From Corella eumyota (lineage: Eukaryota > Chordata > Ascidiacea > Phlebobranchia > Corellidae): 64,000 nt of DNA. How positions within the stretch are numbered: position 1 is the stretch's first letter; each line of letters starts with the position of its first letter. The stretch spans positions 21,398,501 through 21,462,500 of the forward strand of contig OY720097.1 in the NCBI GenBank assembly GCA_963082875.1, in the 5' to 3' direction. The notes under the pieces are model-generated. The model was given only the letters and a program-made list of their open reading frames with translations. It had not been told where the DNA came from and did no database searches. The position numbers and the translations under genes were made by a program. Positions 11,778-21,494 of this stretch are shown piece after piece.

Positions 11778-12324
11778 GATTTCTTTTTTTATATTTTTTG
11801 GTAATATTTCGATAAAGTTAAATTTTGCTCAGAGTCTGAAATAACTTTATATTTAAATATCGATATTTTATTTTTTAGTAAAACTGTTTTTATTTCTAAT
11901 AACATATATCTAAGTTTTTGTGTATTTATTAAAGTTTACATACCTTAATTTTACCTAAATTTGAGTAATTAGGGTTTTTGGGGCAGGTTGTATATTTAAA
12001 CATAATAAAATAAAACATTACAAAAAAAAAGTTTGTATTTTATTCTAATTGAATAAAAATGCTTCTGTTTTAACGGCTTTTTAGATTTTTGTAAACGTGG
12101 CATTTCTGCCAAATTATCATAAAATTTATCGTTGATAGAGTTTATAATTTCCTTAGTTTAAGTTAGACAGGATAACTGTTATCGTTTTAATCTCATTTAT
12201 CTATCAAAAGTTACATTTATTTTGTTCAAACATTTTCATTTTCTATCAAGTGATTATTATTATTGATTCCCTTTAGCAGATAGCAATAGAAAAGCTTAAA
12301 CGATGAGGTACTTCTGCCATTTCT
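11778..12324. other. ZCCHC9 3' flank and upstream region of saposin-like gene 1
   Basis: The first part is the inferred ZCCHC9 3' UTR with AATAAA near 12003. From about 12050 the DNA resembles the upstream DNA of the two paralogues (near 15450 and 18870), with blocks such as ATAAAATTTATCGTTGAT, CATTTATTTTGTT and GTGATTATTATTATTGATT, so the tandem duplication unit includes several hundred bases of upstream DNA. Confidence 0.6.
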
Positions 12325-12414
12325 AAAAACTAATTTCCGTAAGTTTTGTGCAATATACAGTAGGTGATAAATGTTGAATAATGATTATTATTAGTTCATT
12401 TATGCCTATATAAA
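12325..12414 (+). promoter_or_regulatory. Conserved promoter of saposin-like gene 1
   Basis: A block AAAAACTAATTTCCGTAAGT (12325-12344) running on to CAATATACAG, then a TATA box TATATAAA at 12407-12414, about 47 bases downstream. The same pair at the same spacing stands before the other two paralogues. The TTCCGT core read in reverse (ACGGAA) would fit an ETS-type site; that is an inference. A 5' UTR intron between here and the ATG is likely. Confidence 0.7.
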
Positions 12415-12689
12415 CTCTACAGTTTAACTAAGTAAATGTATGGTTGATTGTTAGATTGGGCTTGCATTTTGAAGTGCATTTGTACGTAAGCTAAGGCATA
12501 GCTAAAGGTTTCGTTTCAAGTGTATTTTTACAATAACGCTACGTCCCAAAAGCATTTTTTTAAAAGTCTTTTGAACTTATAGGTTTCCGAGTTTTAACCA
12601 ACTTTATATTTAAATAGTTTTAAATTATCTTTAAATTGCTTATTTTTTAGTTATTTTTATATTAAAATTAAACTCACGAATCTAGAATT

Positions 12690-13531
12690 ATGAAAGTTGT
12701 CGGAACTCTAGTGGTATTGGTTCTGGTGTGTTTTGGTAAGTTTGATTGCATTTAAAATTGTGTAAATTTGCTCTTGTTGGTTTATTTTTAATTTATTTTG
12801 TTTCTTTTTTTTTCAGTGTACGAAGCGAGTGCAGCTGCACCTTCACCAGTTAGTTTTTATTTATATAATTTGAATATTTACAGTTTTAAATAACTTACAT
12901 AAATGCTTTTGAAACTTCTAATTTTTAATTGATATTTTTTGGATTTTCACTGATTTATTTTTAGAAATGTGATGAATGCCAGAAAGTTACTGTACTTGTT
13001 GAAGCATCTGTAAAAAGGATAGGAAATCAAGCTACCGTAAGTTTGATAACATGTAATGAAATTTATAAAACACAAACCTAAAATGTGGTGTAGTGATTAA
13101 ACAACTGGCTTTAATACATGAGGTCTTTGGTTTGATCCCCGCTGCTCTCATACTGTAGCACTCTTAAGTAAGACGTTTTAAACAGTTTAAAAACATGCCG
13201 AGCCAACACTTAATTAGCAGAATAATTATATCGCAATTATAATTCTATGATAAGAGATTTATAAAAAATGCAAAAGGCAATTCGAGACTGGGTGGGGTAA
13301 CAGTTACTCTATGTTTAGACTGTGAAGTCGATCTTATCACATCAAGGATAAATAAATTAATAAAATAAAATTGTTTTATATGCTTAGATAAAAGCTCTTA
13401 CAGGTGATAAGTTCTGTGATGACCCTTTGTGTCTTAAAGCAGTCAAAGTCTTGGCTCCAGTGCTTGAAGCAGCTATAAACGCTGGCCCTAAAGAGATTGC
13501 TTCAGTGTGTGATGCAATTAACGCATGTTAA
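12690..13531 (+). CDS. Secreted saposin-like peptide, copy 1
   Basis: Four coding exons (12690-12735, 12817-12848, 12965-13036, 13388-13528 plus stop 13529-13531) give 97 residues. MKVVGTLVVLVLVCFVYEA is a clear signal peptide. The mature part has six cysteines in a saposin-B-like order: CDEC (CX2C), then FC and LC, then VCDAINAC (CX5C). Spacing between cysteines 3 and 4 (CDDPLC) is much shorter than the ten residues usual in saposins and amoebapores. Saposin-like proteins bind or disrupt lipid membranes; a role as a small secreted antimicrobial or lipid-binding peptide is inferred, not shown. A splice donor TAG|GTAAAT follows the stop by six bases, so the 3' UTR is split, with a candidate last exon near 13689. 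Intron 3 carries a SINE. It is the first of three tandem paralogues in the same direction. Confidence 0.85.
13083..13358 (+). mobile_element. SINE in intron 3 of saposin-like gene 1
   Basis: A diverged copy: TGGTGTAGTGATTAAACAAC head, GGTTTGATCCCC B box, tail ATCAAGGATAAATAAA. Confidence 0.85.
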
Positions 13532-13907
13532 TTGTAGGTAAATATTTCTATATTTTCATTAAAATCATTTTAAATAAAATTTACTTTTGCTTTTAATATT
13601 GTAAAAAAATACACAACATTTTATATGAATATACTTGATTTTTAAATATAATTATTGAAAGAAAAAATTTTATTTTACATGTTTTTAGAGTCCTTTAAAA
13701 AAACAATGTTTATAAAGAAACGAAATGTGAAGAATTTTTTTTTCAAATTTTTTTTTATTAAATTTAAATTTTTTAGTAGTAATATATATCAAAATAAATT
13801 GTTTCATTTTGAAAAATTTTTTGTTTATTGAAATTTATTCATTGTTAGATTCACTAAAAAATGAATGCTGAAAATATGTTTTTTTGAACAGAAATTATAT
13901 GTGGAAA

Positions 13908-13913
13908 AATAAA
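13908..13913 (+). terminator. Poly(A) signal of saposin-like gene 1
   Basis: AATAAA within GTGGAAAAATAAAGAAAT. The surrounding 40 bases are shared with the 3' ends of copy 2 (17747) and copy 3 (20950). Confidence 0.65.
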
Positions 13914-14049
13914 GAAATATAAGAGAAATTTTGTTGTAATATTTATTTAGTATTTTTGGTGCAATAAAAATTTAAAAAGTTTTTTTTTTTATTAAAATTT
14001 GAATAAATCACCTAAACATGAAAAATAGGCTTCTATTATTAATACATAG

Positions 14050-14215
14050 TCGATCGCCTAAACCTTAATGTAGACATTTCAATTGTTGTAATATAGTTGC
14101 ACCCTTCAACTAATATTTGCTTGCGATAACTTACCTGTGCACTATAAATGGTGTTTTTTTGTAGGCATATAAATTGGACATACAAATATATAACGCCCAC
14201 TAAGTTTCTTTAAAT
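14050..14215 (+). repeat. Interspersed repeat, family C
   Basis: A core of about 160 bases that recurs throughout the window: ATTTCAATTGTTGTAATATA, CAACTAATATTTGC, TTTGTAGGCATATAAATTGG and CCCACTAAG. No tRNA-like head and no clear inverted ends are seen, so its class is unresolved. Confidence 0.75.
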
Positions 14216-14914
14216 AAAATGAAATTCTTGAGAATTAAATAAAATGAAATTCTCTAATACTTACCTCCGACAAGTTGTAATACTTACTTCCGACAATGTC
14301 GTAATCTAATCGGCCCAATACCTATAAAAATATTACTAGGCAAATGTTGTTTAAAAATCTTGTATAGTTTTAAGTAAGATAAAAAGTATAAATTTGATCT
14401 AGCCGATATTCTTATATTAAAAATAAATTTGTATTATTTATTTAGGAATTATCCATAAAACCATATATTATTTGACCGAAAACTAAAATTTAGACACCGC
14501 CATTTTCAAAAAACAAAATGGCATTTTTAGTCTAAAGTTAGGGTAGGCTGGGGTTGACACAAAGTGCTCTATTGTCGGTAAAATGACGTATACGGACATT
14601 GTGTTTTCGGTAAAATGTTTATTTGGTTAAATGACAGAAATTTCATTTTTGGCGTCAGCAGTTATTTTAAAAATGTACTCTAGGGCAAAGCTAGTTTTTT
14701 TTCTAGATAAAAAATAGAGATGATAGATATAGATTTATGAATATTTTCACAAAATGTGGTTAATGCAATTTTGTTCTAAGTCCAAAACCTTTCAGCAAAT
14801 CAACAATAGCATTAATCAATAATATTTCAACTTCTAAACCCAACCCAAGACTAGATCGGGTAACAAATGGCCGTAAAATCAGCCTTTTCGCATAAATAAA
14901 TACAAAATAAACAC
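14216..14914. other. Intergenic DNA, no gene seen
   Basis: AT-rich sequence between saposin-like copies 1 and 2. A small duplication of TAAATAAAATGAAATTCT lies at about 14212-14255. Confidence 0.5.
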
Positions 14915-15325
14915 TTAACTTCTTACTATGAGGTCGTGGGTTCGATTCTTACCGGCTTTATTTTGCAGTACATTACTTTAAAACGCTGTGAACTATACGA
15001 ACTTCTGCTTAGCCTAAAACCAACAGCAGTTCAGTTACCCGGCAGTCACTGTTTAATTTAGAAAGTATTTTTTTTGTATATATCTTTATCCTCGATGTGG
15101 GAAAGTCAAATGCGCGACTTAAACATAGAGTAACATAAGTTACTCCGACCCAGTCTCGTGTTGCCTGTTACAGTTTGGGATATTATGGATTATAATTGCC
15201 CAATAATTTTGCTGCTGATTGAGTGCTGGGTCAGCAGGAGTTTATACCGTTTTTAGCGCCTTACTGAAGGGTGATACGGTATGAGATCAGTGGGGATTGA
15301 ACCCACGACCTCATGTGTGCTGCAG
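14915..15325. mobile_element. Two SINE copies in opposite directions
   Basis: 14915-15062 is an old plus-strand fragment with the B box GGGTTCGATTCTTACC. 15072-15325 is a younger minus-strand copy starting TTTGTATATATCTTTATCCT and reaching the tRNA-like part (GGGGATTGAACCCACGACCT), with the outermost head lost. Confidence 0.85.
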
Positions 15326-15702
15326 TTATCCTTTCCACATCAAGGTTCAATAAATAAAAAATGCCATACCCTTATAACGTTGGAGTTGGAGAATTTGTAT
15401 AAGCGCTGTACGTAAAAATATATTTAAATGAAATAAATGTTGTTAAACTGATTGTCATAAATTTATCGTTTGTGGAAATCACAATTTCCTTTGTTTAAGT
15501 AAACTAGGATAATTATTCTCGTTTTATTCCCATTAACTGTCTGAAGCATTTCATTTATTTTGTTAAAATATATTTAATATATTTAGTTATAATTATTACT
15601 AATTCTTTTTATAGCAGATTTGTAAAAAGTAATGGAAAATTCTAACATATATCCAATGTGTTAGTATTAAATATATAACGTGGCAGTGCCTTTGTATATT
15701 TG

Positions 15703-15789
15703 AAAAACCAATTTCCGTAAGTTCCGTGCATTATACGGTTAGTAATAAATATAAAATAATGATAATAGCTTTATTTATGCCTATATAAA
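15703..15789 (+). promoter_or_regulatory. Conserved promoter of saposin-like gene 2
   Basis: AAAAACCAATTTCCGTAAGT at 15703, continuing to GCATTATACGG, then TATATAAA at 15782-15789 about 43 bases downstream. Sequence and spacing match copy 1. Confidence 0.7.
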
Positions 15790-16044
15790 CTTATCAATTT
15801 AACCTGGTAAATAAAGAATACGTCGTTTGGTTAGGTTTGTATTTTAAAGAGCAAATGTAAAATAAATTTAAAGTACTGTTAGGAAAACGTTTTATTTAAA
15901 AGGAATTTTATTTCTATGTGGTGGGACTGATTTTATATTCTAAAAATAAGTTAATTTTCGTTACCCTGGTGTAGTCTTATGATGACTTGTAGCAGTTTTA
16001 AATGGTATTGACTTACTTATTGTTGCAACCTCAGCAAAAGAAAG

Positions 16045-16143
16045 TATAGTCAACACCTTATTTAAGGGCGCTACAACTTGAAAGCAGTGGGAATCGAACT
16101 ATAAACTACTGGAACACAGTGCTGTTCGCTACACCACGCAAAC
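16045..16143 (-). mobile_element. Diverged SINE head fragment
   Basis: Contains AAGGGCGCTACAAC, GTGGGAATCGAAC and GCTACACCACGC, the reverse complement of the SINE head with many changes. It lies in the probable 5' UTR intron of saposin-like gene 2. Confidence 0.65.
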
Positions 16144-16262
16144 TTGTCCTAAAAAAATACGCAAAAATTCACTTTCAAATTAAAAAAATTTTTTTAAGTT
16201 TTTAAATATTTTAAAAATGTTTAGGTTAGTTTTATACAAATTAAACTTACAAGTCTAAAAGA

Positions 16263-17269
16263 ATGAAAGTTGTTGGAGCTCTAGTGGTATTGGTCCTGGC
16301 GTGCTATGGTAAGCTTGGATATATTTAAAATTAAGTAAAAAGTTTTGCTTTTTTTTGGTCTTGTTTTTAATTTTTCTTTTTTTTTAGTGTACGAAGCAAG
16401 TGCATTTACAAGTGAGGAGGTAAGTTTAACACGACTTGTTGACAATAAATATATTTTAAAACTTCTGTATTTTGGTTTGTATGTTTTTTACAAATTGATT
16501 GATTTTTGTTTTTATTTTTAGAAATGCGCTGAATGCGAAAGGATCTCAAAGATTGTGATAGAATCGGTGAAAACGAATGGAAAACCAAAAACTGTAAGTT
16601 TAACTACATTTTAAAAAGTGCTTATGACATAATTATACAGGATCGCATGGATTGAATGAATCGCCTGTTTTAAGTGATTTACGAATGAGTTAGGGTTATA
16701 TCTATGTGATCTATTCCATGTTTCTATTTCACGTATTAATTAAATGTATTTCAAACACTTTATTTAATTCATGTTATCCATGTGATACTAAACCTAGAGT
16801 TTTTTTGTATAATTTTTCCTCGATGTGGGAAAGTCGAATGCGCGACTTAAACATAGAGTAACATCAGTTACTCCGACCCAGTTTTGAGTTTCCTGCTATA
16901 ATGGCCCTATAATTAAGCTGCTGATTAAGTGCTGGGTCAGCAAAAGGTAATACCGTTTATAGCGCCTTACTCAAGTGCTCTACAGCATGAGAACAGTGGG
17001 GATTGATCTCACGACCTCATGCGGTGTAGAAAGAGTTTTAATCACTACCACGCTGCCGGTAATTTTGAGAATCCAATATATAAAGCTTTAAACATATCTT
17101 GATTTGTGTTTTATTTATTCAGATTGAACTCTTTGTAAGTGGCAAGTTATGCGGTGATAGCAAACTTTGTCAGCAAGCACTTATCAAATATCATGGCATT
17201 CTTACAATTCTGATCAAGCTAAGTAAAATTGAGGAGTTTTGCAACAAAGTGTCAATATGTCCAAAATAG
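16263..17269 (+). CDS. Secreted saposin-like peptide, copy 2
   Basis: Exons 16263-16308, 16388-16419, 16522-16593 and 17123-17269 (stop included) give 98 residues. The first three exons have exactly the lengths of copy 1 (46, 32 and 72 bases) with the same phases. The signal peptide is MKVVGALVVLVLACYVYEASA. Six cysteines: CAEC, LC and LC (CGDSKLC), FCNKVSIC. The stop codon TAG abuts the splice donor directly (TAG|GTGAGC at 17270), so the 3' UTR is in a separate exon; a candidate begins near 17536 with ACAACAATGTTTTTAGAG, which matches the copy 1 3' exon. Intron 3 carries a minus-strand SINE. Function is inferred as for copy 1. Between the copies the mature part is far more diverged than the signal peptide, as expected of secreted effector peptides. 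Confidence 0.85.
16803..17059 (-). mobile_element. SINE, minus orientation
   Basis: Tail TTCCTCGATGTGGGAAAGTC, body, and head CACGCTGCCGG. It lies in intron 3 of saposin-like gene 2, the same intron as the SINE in copy 1 but in opposite direction, so the insertions are independent. Confidence 0.9.
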
Positions 17270-17746
17270 GTGAGCTTATAATTTTTTTAATAAAAAAAAT
17301 GCCTAAAAATTAAAATTTACCTATACAGAAATAAACGCAGTTATAAATTGAAAATTCAATAATTAAACACAGTTGCTAATTCTTTATGTAGAAAAGACGA
17401 TAATTTAGCTTAAAATTTGTTTGGAATAAAATTTGTTAATATATGTTTTTATAGTTAGAGAAATATTAAAATGTAATTGGTATTAGCCTCTGTGAACAGC
17501 GTTATTTTAAAACAAAATTTATTATTTTTTTTAGACAACAATGTTTTTAGAGAAGAAAAAATAAAGATTTTTTGTTTAAACCTTTTTTTTTATTTTGGTT
17601 TTAATTTTAAAGTGATAATATATTTCCAAAATTTTTTTTTTTAAATTGTTTTTTTTTTGGTTTATTAAAAATTATTTATTGTTAGATTGGTTAAGAAAAT
17701 AAATGCGTAAAAATATGTTTTATTAAACGGAAATTATATATGGATA

Positions 17747-17752
17747 AATAAA
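17747..17752 (+). terminator. Poly(A) signal of saposin-like gene 2
   Basis: AATAAA in a context (AAATTATATATGG then AAGAAAT) shared with copy 1, followed by GAAATTTTGTTGTAATATTT in both. Confidence 0.65.
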
Positions 17753-17915
17753 GAAATTAAATAGAAATTTTGTTGTAATATTTTTTTCGAATTTATTTCG
17801 TGTTTTGTCACATGAAAAACGTTACAAATTGTAAAGAGTTTTATTGAATTAGGATAAATATATGGCAACTCTTATTTAACTGTTGATAATAAATTAAATT
17901 AAGGATATATAAACA

Positions 17916-18203
17916 CCAGCAGCACGGTGTAGTGGTAAGAACACTTTTTACACCACATGAGGTCGTGGGTTCAATCCCCACTGCTCTCGTGCTGTAGCGT
18001 CCTTGAGTAAGGCGCTTTAAACGGTATAAACTTCTGTTGAGCCAGCACTTAATCAGCAGCATAATTATCGGGTAATTATAATTTGTATAATATCCAAAAC
18101 TGCTGAAGGCAACTCCAGACTGGGTTGGAGTAACTGATGTTCTCTATGTATGGTCGCGCATTCGACCTTCCCACATCGAGGATAAATATATATACAAAAA
18201 AAA
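17916..18203 (+). mobile_element. Full-length SINE
   Basis: Head CAGCAGCACGGTGTAGTGG, B box GGGTTCAATCCCC, tail CACATCGAGGATAAATATAT followed by an A-run. Confidence 0.93.
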
Positions 18204-19142
18204 TTTATATGTGACGTCATCAGTCATTATAAAAAACATTTAAAACCACGTGTGATTCAAAAAGACATTTTTTATAGGTAAGAAGGAAAACTTCTTATAA
18301 AACTATAAAATTTAGGAATTTTACATTTCTTAACTAGATGGTCGTACCTAAAAACTGTAGCTTCGTTTCTTGTTTGATAAAAAGTAGGTTGTCCATGTGA
18401 AATACTGGAACAATTTAAGCAGAATAATACAAAGGCAGAAAGGGTATATTATTTTGTTTTAAGTCTGAAAGTAAAAAATCAAAAACTGTTGTACGTCCAA
18501 TCGCACTAATCTTATTATTTGCCTTAAATTTAATATTTTAAACAAGTAAGTTTTTGTTTTCTTAGAGAACTAGGAAAGTGTATAATTTAATACTGTGAAT
18601 AAATCAAATATATTAGGCCAGAAGCATTACATAAAGTTATTTTTGTTAAAAAATTACTGTAAAAACAGGTATAAATGTTGCTTATAGTTACAAAAATCTC
18701 TCTTTTTTAGTTAAGTTTCAATGGCTTATATTTACACTTTTGCACTTTTTATTTTTGTATTAAATCTTGATCAAACAAAACAGTATAATATAAATATGTT
18801 AGTACATTTACTTTTATATTGTTTATTAGTAAGATGTAATATTAAAGATAAATTAACTTGATAAATTTTTAGGTTTTTGTAAACGCCGCTAACTTGTCAA
18901 GCCGTCATGAACTTTATCGTTAATAAAAATAAAAATTTCCTTGGCCTTATTAAACAGAAGAATTAATATCCTTTTTGTTCTCATTAAGCTGTCGAAAACT
19001 TAATTTATTTTGTTAAAACAAATTAATTTTCTGTTAAGTAATTATTATCATTAATTTTTTTTTTTTTTAAAGAAAATTAATATAAACTAATAAAAAACAC
19101 AAAAAGAAGAACTAAAACGGTGGCTGCATTTTTGCAAATTTT
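18204..19142. other. Intergenic DNA between saposin-like copies 2 and 3
   Basis: No exon is seen. From about 18870 the sequence resembles the upstream DNA of copies 1 and 2 (TTTTTAGGTTTTTGTAAACG, AATTTATTTTGTTAAAAC, AGTAATTATTATCATTAATT). A TGACGTCA palindrome is at 18212-18219. Confidence 0.55.
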
Positions 19143-19228
19143 AAAAACTAATTTCTGTTAGTTTTGTGCACTATATAGTCAATGATGAATGCTGAAAAAA
19201 ATGATTGGTTTCTAAATGGCTATAAAAA
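19143..19228 (+). promoter_or_regulatory. Conserved promoter of saposin-like copy 3
   Basis: AAAAACTAATTTCTGTTAGT at 19143, continuing to CACTATATAGT, then TATAAAAA at 19221-19228 about 42 bases downstream. The first C of the TTCCGT core is conserved but the second is T here. A 5' UTR intron is likely: donor AAA|GTAAAT and acceptor TTGTAG just before the ATG exon. Confidence 0.65.
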
Positions 19229-19311
19229 CTCTCTGCTTTAGCCTGGAAAGTAAATAATTCTTTGATTGGCTTTGGGTTGTAGATTAAATTTAAGTTTATA
19301 TTAGTCTTACG

Positions 19312-20263
19312 ATGAAGCTTTGTGCTATCATCTTTGTTGTAATTGTTCTTTTTACAGGTTAGTGTCTCATTTTATTAAATATTAAGTGTATTTATTTTTC
19401 ATTCAATTAATTTAAATTAATTTATTTTAAAAAGGTAAATTATTTTTTACTTGTAGTAAGCGACATTGCTGCTGAGATGGTAATCAATTAAATAATGTTA
19501 ACATTTGTTTTTTGTATATATCTTTGTCCTTGATGTGGGAAAGTCAAATGCGCGACTTAAACATTAAGTAACAACTGTTACTCCCCATCCTGTCTCAGGT
19601 TGCCTTTAGCAGTTTGGGATATTATATAGATTATATATGCCTAATAGTTAGGCTGCTGATTGAGTGCTGACTCAGCAGGAGTTTATACTGTTTATAGCGC
19701 AATATTTAAGCCTATACCGTGAGAGCAGTGGGGATCAAACCAACGATCTCATATGGTGTAGCAAGTTTTCTTACCACTACACCACGCTGCCGTTTAATCA
19801 ATAACTTTTATTACATTTCGTTTAATTTAACTAATCAACGTTAACAAAGTTATTTATTGTTTTGTGTAACAAAATACCATTTAATAAAGTTAGTTTTTCT
19901 GGTAACCGTGCAATTAGTTTTTTTTTTAATAATTAGTATGTTTTTTGTTAAACCAATGTATATTTTGTTTTATATAGTCTTAATGTGAGCTTTGCAAGTT
20001 TGTTACTAGATCACTAATAAGAACCGAAAGCAAGGTTGGGGTTCATGCTACTGTATCTATTTTTCAACATTTCAAAACTATCTTTGTAAAAAATAGTAGT
20101 TAAATGTAAATCTTGATTGTAGCTACTAGAAGTTCAGATAGGAAGTATATGTGGACACTATGAACCTTGCAATCAATTTATGGATATTTATAACACGGAA
20201 CTACTAATGTCTGTTCATTATAATATTCTTGAAAACTTCTGTGAACGTCTTATGATTTGTTAA
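19312..20263 (+). pseudogene. Saposin-like peptide, copy 3, with an in-frame stop
   Basis: Exon 1 19312-19357 (46 bases, as in copies 1 and 2), exon 2 19457-19479, exon 3 19978-20052, exon 4 20123-20263. The signal peptide is MKLCAIIFVVIVLFTVSD. Exon 3 encodes CELCKFVTRSLIRTESK and on to VGVHAT, the same length after its first Cys as in copies 1 and 2; exon 4 has ICGHYEPC and FCERLMIC. So all six cysteines are present. However, the codon before the first Cys is TAA (19981-19983), where both other copies have AAA, so the standard splice reads into a stop. Splicing at GTGAG|CTTTGC (19990) would skip it in phase but lose the first Cys. It is either a young pseudogene, a null allele or a gene with a changed acceptor. 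A splice donor (AAG|GTAAAT at 20268) again follows the stop codon closely. Confidence 0.7.
19511..19793 (-). mobile_element. Full-length SINE, minus orientation
   Basis: Tail TTTGTATATATCTTTGTCCT, B box complement GGGGATCAAACC, head CACCACGCTGCCG. It sits in intron 2 of saposin-like copy 3. Confidence 0.92.
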
Positions 20264-20368
20264 TAAGGTAAATATATTTAAAATTATTATTTCTTTTTAA
20301 GCGGAACAACCTTATTTTAGGGTTTTTTGTTATTCTGTTGCTTTTTTAGCTGCTTTTTTAGCGATTTT

Positions 20369-20620
20369 ACCGGCAGCATGGTGTAGTGGTAAGAACACTT
20401 GCTACACCACACATGAGGTCATGGGTTCAATCCCCACTGATCTCATGCTGCCCTTGAGTAAGGCGCTATTAACGGTATGAACTCCTGCTGAGCCAGCACT
20501 TGATCAGCAGTATAATTATTGTGCAATTATAACCTATAATATCCCAAACTGCCACAGGCAATCAAACTACCACAGGCAACTTTCCCACATCGAGGATAAA
20601 GATATATACAAAAAAAAAAA
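20369..20620 (+). mobile_element. SINE with internal deletion
   Basis: Head ACCGGCAGCATGGTGTAGTG, B box GGGTTCAATCCCC, ending CGAGGATAAAGATATATACA and an A-run. The 'GACTGGGTCGGAGTAACTG' block is missing, so it is shorter than full length. It lies in the probable 3' UTR intron of copy 3. Confidence 0.92.
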
Positions 20621-20949
20621 AACTTAATAATATTTCATTATTATAAAATTATCTTTTTAATATTTGCTATTTTATTGTCTGGTTTTAAACTTAGTTAGTT
20701 AGTTATTAAATGCTTAAAACTGGTTAAAGTTACTTAAATTTATTATGTTATTTTGTAGGGCACTCCAATAGTAATTCTAAATATAAATTTTGGAAATTTT
20801 ATATGGAAACAAGAATTAAAATATTAAATAAAATGTAAGATTATAGTGACTAAAACTTAAATGATGTTTATTGATATCATAACCCTTTAAAGCTGTCTTT
20901 CATGAAGTTGTAAATATATTTGGTGTTTAACAGAAAATTCATGTGGTTA

Positions 20950-20955
20950 AATAAA
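20950..20955 (+). terminator. Poly(A) signal of saposin-like copy 3
   Basis: AATAAA after AACAGAAAATTCATGTGG, the same context as in copies 1 and 2. Confidence 0.55.
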
Positions 20956-21494
20956 TATTAATAAAATGTAGCTTGAATAACATCAGTAGCTTAACATTCA
21001 GTATAACATTCAGTAGCTTAACATTCAGTAGCTTAATTATCTTTTGGCGAAATATTTAGTTAAATGTTATTCTTTATATGGTAGTCGACATTGCATTGAG
21101 AAATTAATTTTTAAACTAAACAAAATAACATTATTTAATATGTCACAATTTATTTATGTTTAACATAAAACGGTTATAATAATTAGATTTAAATTTGTGA
21201 CAATATTATATTAAAAAAATTGAGAAAAACAAACCAGATAATTGGGTTACATTTTTGTGTATAAACTGCTAATAAAAACAGGTAATAATATTACCATATG
21301 TGTAGGACAATATTTTTACATATTAAGCTAACAAATTAAATTTTATGCAATAAATCGTAGATTATTTGGCAATTTTAAAATAAAAAAACTTAACAGTTAT
21401 TTAGTATACCAATGGCAATGCATTTAGAATTAAAAAAAATATAAAGTGTTAGACTTAAAATTAAAAAAGGGAACTTTTACAATTTTTACAAAAA
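20956..21494. other. Intergenic DNA between converging genes
   Basis: AT-rich, includes the probable CRPPA 3' UTR on the minus strand. A short duplication of CATTCAGTAGCTTAA lies at about 20987-21034. Confidence 0.5.
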
